This document shows, piece after piece, positions 26,656 to 31,073 of a stretch of 31,073 bases of DNA (positions are counted from its first letter, which is position 1; every line of letters starts with the position of its first letter). The notes under the pieces are model-generated. The model did no database searches. It saw only the letters and a program-made list of their open reading frames with translations, and was not told the origin of the DNA. The translations under genes and the position numbers were made by a program. The DNA is from Paulinella micropora (lineage: Eukaryota > Cercozoa > Imbricatea > Euglyphida): the NCBI GenBank assembly GCA_009731375.1, contig BJOX01000130.1, forward strand, positions 390,908-421,980, given 5' to 3'.

Positions 26656-26702
26656 GCACCTGCCCCACACCAAAAAGCACAAAAAACATGTGTGGGCAGT
26701 GC
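26656..26702. promoter_or_regulatory. Inverted repeat just before the unknown B gene
   Basis: Arms GCACCTGCCCCACAC (26656-26670) and GTGTGGGCAGTGC (26690-26702) pair with two single-base bulges. It lies one base upstream of the ATG of the minus-strand gene. The A gene in the same position also has a hairpin upstream (3810-3854). Confidence 0.45.
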
Positions 26703-26863
26703 CTTGAAGCCGTTTTTTTGTATTTCGTAAATAAATAGGAGATAAATATTTTTTTGAAATAGTCAAATAATAAGTGTGCTTTTATGTTGTAGGGAAATGC
26801 GTGTCGTGTTCATTGATGAGAAGTGAGCAGGTAGGCAGACAGCACAGATCACACAACCATTTT

Positions 26864-27346
26864 TTACTCCACTCTCGCTTTATTAACATACAATTTATAT
26901 TTAACTATCACTTCATCAAATGTATCACCTTTTTCAATTAAATTACGTGCGAAATTTTTCTCTTGGCGAGACATTGGAAATTTATTTTTTTCTGACCACT
27001 TTTCCAAAAATGCGATTTCTTTCTTGGTTTTTTTTTCCTTTCTAAGTCTCTGCCTCTTAAGTTTTCTCTCTTCTTCCATTCGTCTTTTGTCTTCTTTTAG
27101 TTCCTCATCTCTCTGATTAACTGCTTCCAGTCTTGATTCAACATCGTAAAGTTCTCGTTTCAATAATCTTATTTTTTTGGACAAGTTTTTTTTCTTAGTT
27201 TCCAAATATATTTTGTCAGAAATAATTTTTTTGTTGCTCTTGTCAGAATAATAATCAATCCAATTATTTTCTTCTCTTTCTATTTCTAACTCACTTTCGC
27301 TTGATATTTCAGCCTCTTTGGCTTCATAATCAATAAATTCGCTCAT
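26864..27346 (-). CDS. Coiled-coil protein of element B
   Basis: 160 residues from ATG 27346 (an upstream TTG is not needed). An acidic N-terminus (MSEFIDYEAKEAEISSESE) is followed by a long Lys/Glu/Arg coiled coil (about residues 45-115) and a C-terminal part with FLEKWSEKNKFPMSRQEKNF and LIEKGDTFDEVIVKYKLYV. The last part matches the shifted frame of A's first gene (3540-3767), which shows that gene is broken. Scaffold or DNA-associated role possible; family not recognised. Confidence 0.6.
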   Translation of the reverse strand: MSEFIDYEAKEAEISSESELEIEREENNWIDYYSDKSNKKIISDKIYLETKKKNLSKKIRLLKRELYDVESRLEAVNQRDEELKEDKRRMEEERKLKRQRLRKEKKTKKEIAFLEKWSEKNKFPMSRQEKNFARNLIEKGDTFDEVIVKYKLYVNKARVE

Positions 27347-27370
27347 CTCTTCTGCGAGAAAGTAGGCCAA

Positions 27371-27646
27371 AACTGCAAAAAAGTAGAAATGTTTCTGTGC
27401 TTTCGCGTTTTCTCAGAAAAACCATGTGATGACATTGTGCATTGACTGAGGAAAAAAACACGACGCAAAAAATTTATCAGTCCTCTGTCATGGTTAGGGG
27501 TGGTGTAATTAGTAAGTTGGTGATGTTGTCCGTCATTGTCGGCGGTTCAACTCTCACCGCCTGCTCTTCAAAAACCATTCTTTACCTGATGCCTTTTTTT
27601 TTCTTTTTTCCTTTTTTGTGAATTCCTTTTTTCTTTTTTTTTTTGC
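27371..27646. other. Gap between coiled-coil gene and polymerase fragment
   Basis: No gene and no copy of element A's TIR. It contains a small stem (GCGGT/ACCGC, about 27541-27560) and long pyrimidine runs (about 27590-27645) just after the polymerase stop. Confidence 0.4.
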
Positions 27647-28930
27647 TTAATAGCCGTATGGTAATGTTGTAATCCGGTTTTCTTTTAGTGGTTGTATTAC
27701 TCTTTTTGTGTAAGTAAATGAATTTTTTTTTGTATGTGCTCAGACGAAATTGTTTTAGTCTTTTTGTTTCTCGTTATTTTGCTGTTGGTGTGTATGGTTA
27801 AATTTCCAGCCTCTGCCACATTCTTTGCTATACACTTTTCACCTTTTCTTTCAAGTAAGTCCTCTAATTCTTCATATGCCTTTTTAGATAGTTCAGTGTC
27901 TTGTACTTGTAATCCGTTGCTTATAATACTAAACCTATTTACTAAGTTCAATTTCTTACAAGTCTCGTAATTCATTGAGAAGCCCTTTAATTTCATTTTC
28001 GTAGTTCCGTCATCTAGTATGTAGCCGTAGGATTTAGGACCTGCTCCAACAAATGTGGTTATCTTTCTACTTATGTTTGTCTTTTTATCTATCAATTCTT
28101 CTGTCCATGGCCCCAATAAATCTCCTGTCAGTATTGTTGTCTGTCCTTCTTTTTCATCTACCGAATAAATAACACTATGTGTGTCGTGGTATAATACTCT
28201 ATTACCTAATCTGTCCACCATATCATACAATCTCATCTGTGCGTGTGCTGTAGTAAATAGTGCTACACAGATATTTGTATTGTAGGGATCTGATACTTTT
28301 CCTGGGTGTAGGTTGTAAGATAGTTCTAAGCATTCTTTGTTTATCACATTGATTGATACTTCATTTATCTTTTTGTCGTTTAGTATTTTGTATAGTTCTG
28401 CTTCACTCCTTACTATTTTTGTTTGTGTCTTGTTGTTTTGTTGTCCAAATTTTCCCCATAGTGAGTTTAGACAGAGTTTTGCCACAGCCCTTCTACCTTC
28501 ATTCTTTTCAATCTTGCTTTTATCTAATTTAATTTTCATCTTTTCTTCATAGTCCTTAATGTAGTTGTCTTTGTCTTCTTCTGTTATGACATTTGAAGGA
28601 TAGCCACTTGATTCCTGTTTCACTCTTAGAAATGTCTTAATATATTCTTTGAATAGTTCAGTTGTCTGCTCCTTCCAATGCCATAATTCATAAGTTTTAA
28701 TAAGTCTGTAGCCTTTTTGTATTGCTTTGTAAATAAGTGGTGTTGCCCATGTGCCTGTCAGTATTCTGTCCTCGTCAGTGTGCTGACATTTGTCCTGTAA
28801 GCCTTCCTTGCCGCATTTATTACATAGATAATACATCATCTTTCCTCTATCTTGACATGGAAGGACAGGGCGAATTAGTCCTCTAGGTGGCAGTATTTTT
28901 ATTTTTGCTATAACTAAACATTCGACAATC
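27647..28930 (-). pseudogene. Second family B DNA polymerase: C-terminal fragment
   Basis: About 430 codons, from AKIKILPPRGLIRPVLP (where A has AKVKMLPPRKLLHPVLP) to the C-terminus. Motif B is KLCLNSLWGKFG. Motif C reads YHDTHSVIY: the second Asp of DTD is His, which should abolish catalysis. TFVGAGPKSYGY and LKGFSMNYE are well conserved with A (FIGGGPKCYGY, VKGFSMNYE). The exonuclease domain and motif A are absent, cut near 28925 where the inverted flanking repeat starts. A late frameshift near 27710 hides the conserved ending PYGY and TAA at 27647-27649. Confidence 0.82.
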
Positions 28931-29117
28931 TTGGGGGTATCCCTTTTTCCGAAATTTTCCATGAAGTATATGGACTTTTTTGAAAACGTGTGGAAATGAA
29001 AGGAAATCAATTCACTGATTGCAGAACATATAAAAATAATATTAAAACATGTTTTTATTAATTGTAATACACTTTAACTTCATCTTCAGAGGTGGGCAGG
29101 AACCGGTCCGACACGGT
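28921..29117 (+). repeat. Right copy of the inverted flanking repeat
   Basis: Similar to the reverse complement of 2695-2883, with an exact 25-nt match (29039-29063 against 2743-2767). It starts where the polymerase homology stops and ends near CAGAGGTGGGCAGG (about 29087-29100), which resembles a hAT-type transposon end. Confidence 0.5.
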
Positions 29118-29616
29118 AATCTTTCTCCTTTTTCATAGTCCCGGCTACTATGAATCTATGATGATAACAATGCCCAACATGCAGAATTTGCTTTTAAGTT
29201 TGTTTATCTTTGTTTACATTAAGCATTTTACTTTATTATGATAATAAACATTGCTTTTACCTACAATAAATTCCCCCCGGGGGGGGGGGGGGGGGGGGGG
29301 GGAACGGGGGAGGAAGAGAAGTGCGATGTCGCCACGCAAAATACATAGATTCTACAACAAAATTTCTTTAATTACTAAAAAAAATAATAAATCTAACTCC
29401 GTAATATCATACTAACTAAATTAGAAGTTTGTTTAACTCTTGCACGCGACAAACGTTCTTAATCACGCTTTCGACCATAACAAACCTGCCAGTGCAAAAA
29501 ATTACGATTAATACTACACTACTACAAAGAAAAAAAACACAAAACAAATTCAAACATCTTTCAGATGAAGGAGAAAAGTGAAAGCTATGCAAACTACCTG
29601 GTGCGTGCATTTGAAG
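29118..29616. other. Host intergenic DNA with a C6G24 tract
   Basis: A/T-rich and without a convincing gene. A run of six C (29273-29278) followed by 24 G (29279-29302) may be an assembly-sensitive site or a quadruplex-forming tract. The short minus-strand ORF 29416-29610 has no features of a gene. Confidence 0.5.
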
Positions 29617-29794
29617 TTAGCGCCGAGTCAGCGCAAGCGATGCTAAAACAAACTCCCATGCGTTAGGTGAGCTGGGAGCGGTGAGACCGGTGCCGCGTTG
29701 GGGGGTGGAAGGTGAGTTACCAGCAGACAGAGCGCCAGCTGCCATCCGCGCGATGAGATCCTCCAGCAAGCTTTCTCTCTCGCTCTTACTATTT

Positions 29795-29829
<35 letters not shown>

Positions 29830-30228
29830 GCTGATGTTGTTGTTGTTGTTATCATTATCATCATAGTTTTTCTTGTTCTTGTTATTCTTCTTCATCTTCT
29901 TCTTCACTCTCTCGTTCTCTTCTTCTGAGCTTTCCTCCTCCTCCTCCTCCTCCTCCTCCTTCTCCTTCTTCGAATTCTTCCTCTTTCTTCTCTCCTCTTC
30001 CCGTTGTCGCTTCTCTTGCGCCTCTTTTTCCTTCCGATCTTGCGCTTCTTTTTTCTTCCTTTCCTCCTCTCTCAACTTTCTTTCTTCTGCTAGCATTTCC
30101 TTAATGGATGCGGCTTGTTCTGACATTGCCTTGTTCACAAGATCCTGAACGACTTCTTTCGACACGCCGGCGGACGAACTACCCTGAATACAATACCGGT
30201 CGCCGTTGTTTTGAAAGAAGTCGTTCAT
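29617..30228 (-). CDS. Low-complexity host ORF (coiled coil, Glu-rich, poly-Asn)
   Basis: Likely begins at ATG 30228 (MNDFFQNNGDRYCIQ) or at an exon start after the CAAG just before it. Residues about 20-35 (GVSKEVVQDLVNKAMSEQAA) lead into a Lys/Glu/Arg coiled coil, a poly-Glu tract, and a poly-Asn stretch coded by GTT/TTG repeats on the plus strand. The end is non-repetitive (ESLLEDLIARMAAGALSAGN, then PSSPNAWEFVLASLAL). The last part and the heptads look protein-like, so I keep it as a probable host exon. The longer reading to 30486 passes through an AAT microsatellite and is not believed. Function unknown. Confidence 0.4.
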
Positions 30229-30255
30229 TTCTTGCGAACAAGGCAGTGGCAGAAC
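30117..30255. repeat. Imperfect inverted repeat of about 53 bp
   Basis: Plus-strand 30117-30170 (starting GTTCTGACATTGCCTTGTTC) and the reverse complement of 30203-30255 (starting GTTCTGCCACTGCCTTGTTC) match at roughly four in five positions, including GAACGACTTCTTTC. The arms are 32 bases apart. Confidence 0.6.
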
Positions 30256-30286
30256 AAACCAACAGCAACGACAACAACAACAACAA

Positions 30287-30287
30287 A

Positions 30288-30370
<83 letters not shown>

Positions 30371-30371
30371 G
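30287..30371. repeat. AAT microsatellite
   Basis: Uninterrupted (AAT)n of about 28 units. Confidence 0.95.
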
Positions 30372-30544
30372 TATATCTCCTGCCAATTGCTGAGACAAAA
30401 GGCCATGTGCATCCAGTCCTCCATTCCATAAGGAAAGTCTCCACACCAATCGGTGGAATAAAGGAAGTGACGGCATAGAACATCACTCTAGGAGCTTTAT
30501 ACCAATCAGCCCATGGAAAGGGACCGATGGCCTATGTACTCCCT
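30372..30544. other. Unique stretch between two AAT arrays
   Basis: Non-repetitive DNA with no supported gene in either strand. It may be the end of an unrecognised interspersed repeat, since A/T-rich triplet arrays often trail such elements. Confidence 0.35.

Positions 30545-31073
<529 letters not shown>

Larger units (their letters stand above)
21741..28930 (-). mobile_element. Element B: partial, inverted Polinton/PLV-type element
   Basis: Read from the right it has polymerase fragment, coiled-coil protein, unknown protein, integrase, acidic protein and fibre. The last five are in the order and relative orientation of element A's left part. The fibre N-terminus is about 75-80% identical to A's by eye; the polymerase is much more diverged. 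The left end is cut at A's TIR and the right end at the flanking repeat near 28925. No TIR of its own was found. The polymerase piece could come from yet another element. Confidence 0.65.

Noticed and set aside
27490-27565. tRNA-like stretch (GGTTCAACTC near a GC stem)
   Set aside because: The stem GCGGT/ACCGC encloses a nine-base loop, and no acceptor, D or anticodon arm can be paired around it.
3286-27710. Ciliate-type genetic code (TAA/TAG read as Gln) to explain in-frame stops
   Set aside because: TGA also interrupts a gene, many lesions are frameshifts, and host and element genes end in TAA and TAG normally.
29416-29610. Minus-strand 64-residue ORF
   Set aside because: Hydrophobic stretch in A/T-rich DNA without a start context, motif or neighbour support.

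Overview
The window is eukaryotic nuclear DNA carrying a decayed Polinton/Maverick-type (Polinton-like virus, PLV) insertion, with part of a second related element in the opposite orientation. The host is eukaryotic because a gene at the left edge has two GT-AG introns (101 and 49 nt) whose removal keeps one reading frame, and because long AAT microsatellites and poly-purine tracts occur at the right. The host gene looks GC-rich and the inserted block AT-rich. I cannot name the host; a protist or alga is a guess.

Layout. 1-1976: 3' part of a host gene with a DUF7869-like domain, a SAP-like helix pair, an Arg/Gly-rich linker and a RanBP2-type zinc finger. 1977-2894: intergenic DNA with a tandem repeat pair. 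2895-21740: element A, 18.8 kb, bounded by 91-bp terminal inverted repeats (TIRs). It carries, left to right: coiled-coil protein (+), Lys-rich protein (+), retroviral-type integrase (-), small Cys protein (-), acidic protein (-), very large fibre protein ending in a peptidase S74 autoprotease/chaperone (+), small membrane and secreted proteins, FtsK/HerA-type packaging ATPase (+), small basic proteins, a coiled-coil protein, two candidate virion proteins, an ExoX-C/DUF3820-like protein (-), a lipase-like protein (+), protein-primed family B DNA polymerase (-), an unknown protein (-) and an AP2-like/zinc protein (-). 21741 to about 28930: element B, a partial relative. It has the coiled-coil, unknown, integrase, acidic and fibre genes in A's order but inverted, plus a 5'-truncated polymerase. 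B's fibre gene is cut exactly at A's right TIR. 28931-31073: host DNA with an inverted copy of A's left flank, a G24 run, a low-complexity ORF and AAT arrays.

How the genes fit together. Integrase and TIRs serve integration, the polymerase serves protein-primed replication, and the ATPase serves genome packaging. The S74 fibre and the 14-15.7 kb proteins are presumed virion parts; lipase and ExoX-C-like proteins are accessory. I recognised no double-jelly-roll major capsid protein and no adenain-type protease. Most element genes over about 500 bp carry frameshifts or single stop codons, whereas the adjacent host gene is open, so I read both elements as endogenous fossils; assembly error is the alternative. 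Sequence-level novelties are a 25-bp palindrome inside or beside genes in both orientations, a three-hairpin block filling a convergent intergenic gap, repeated stop-codon hairpins, two promoter-like motif classes, and an integrase with Asp in place of the third catalytic Glu in both copies. All alignments were made by eye.
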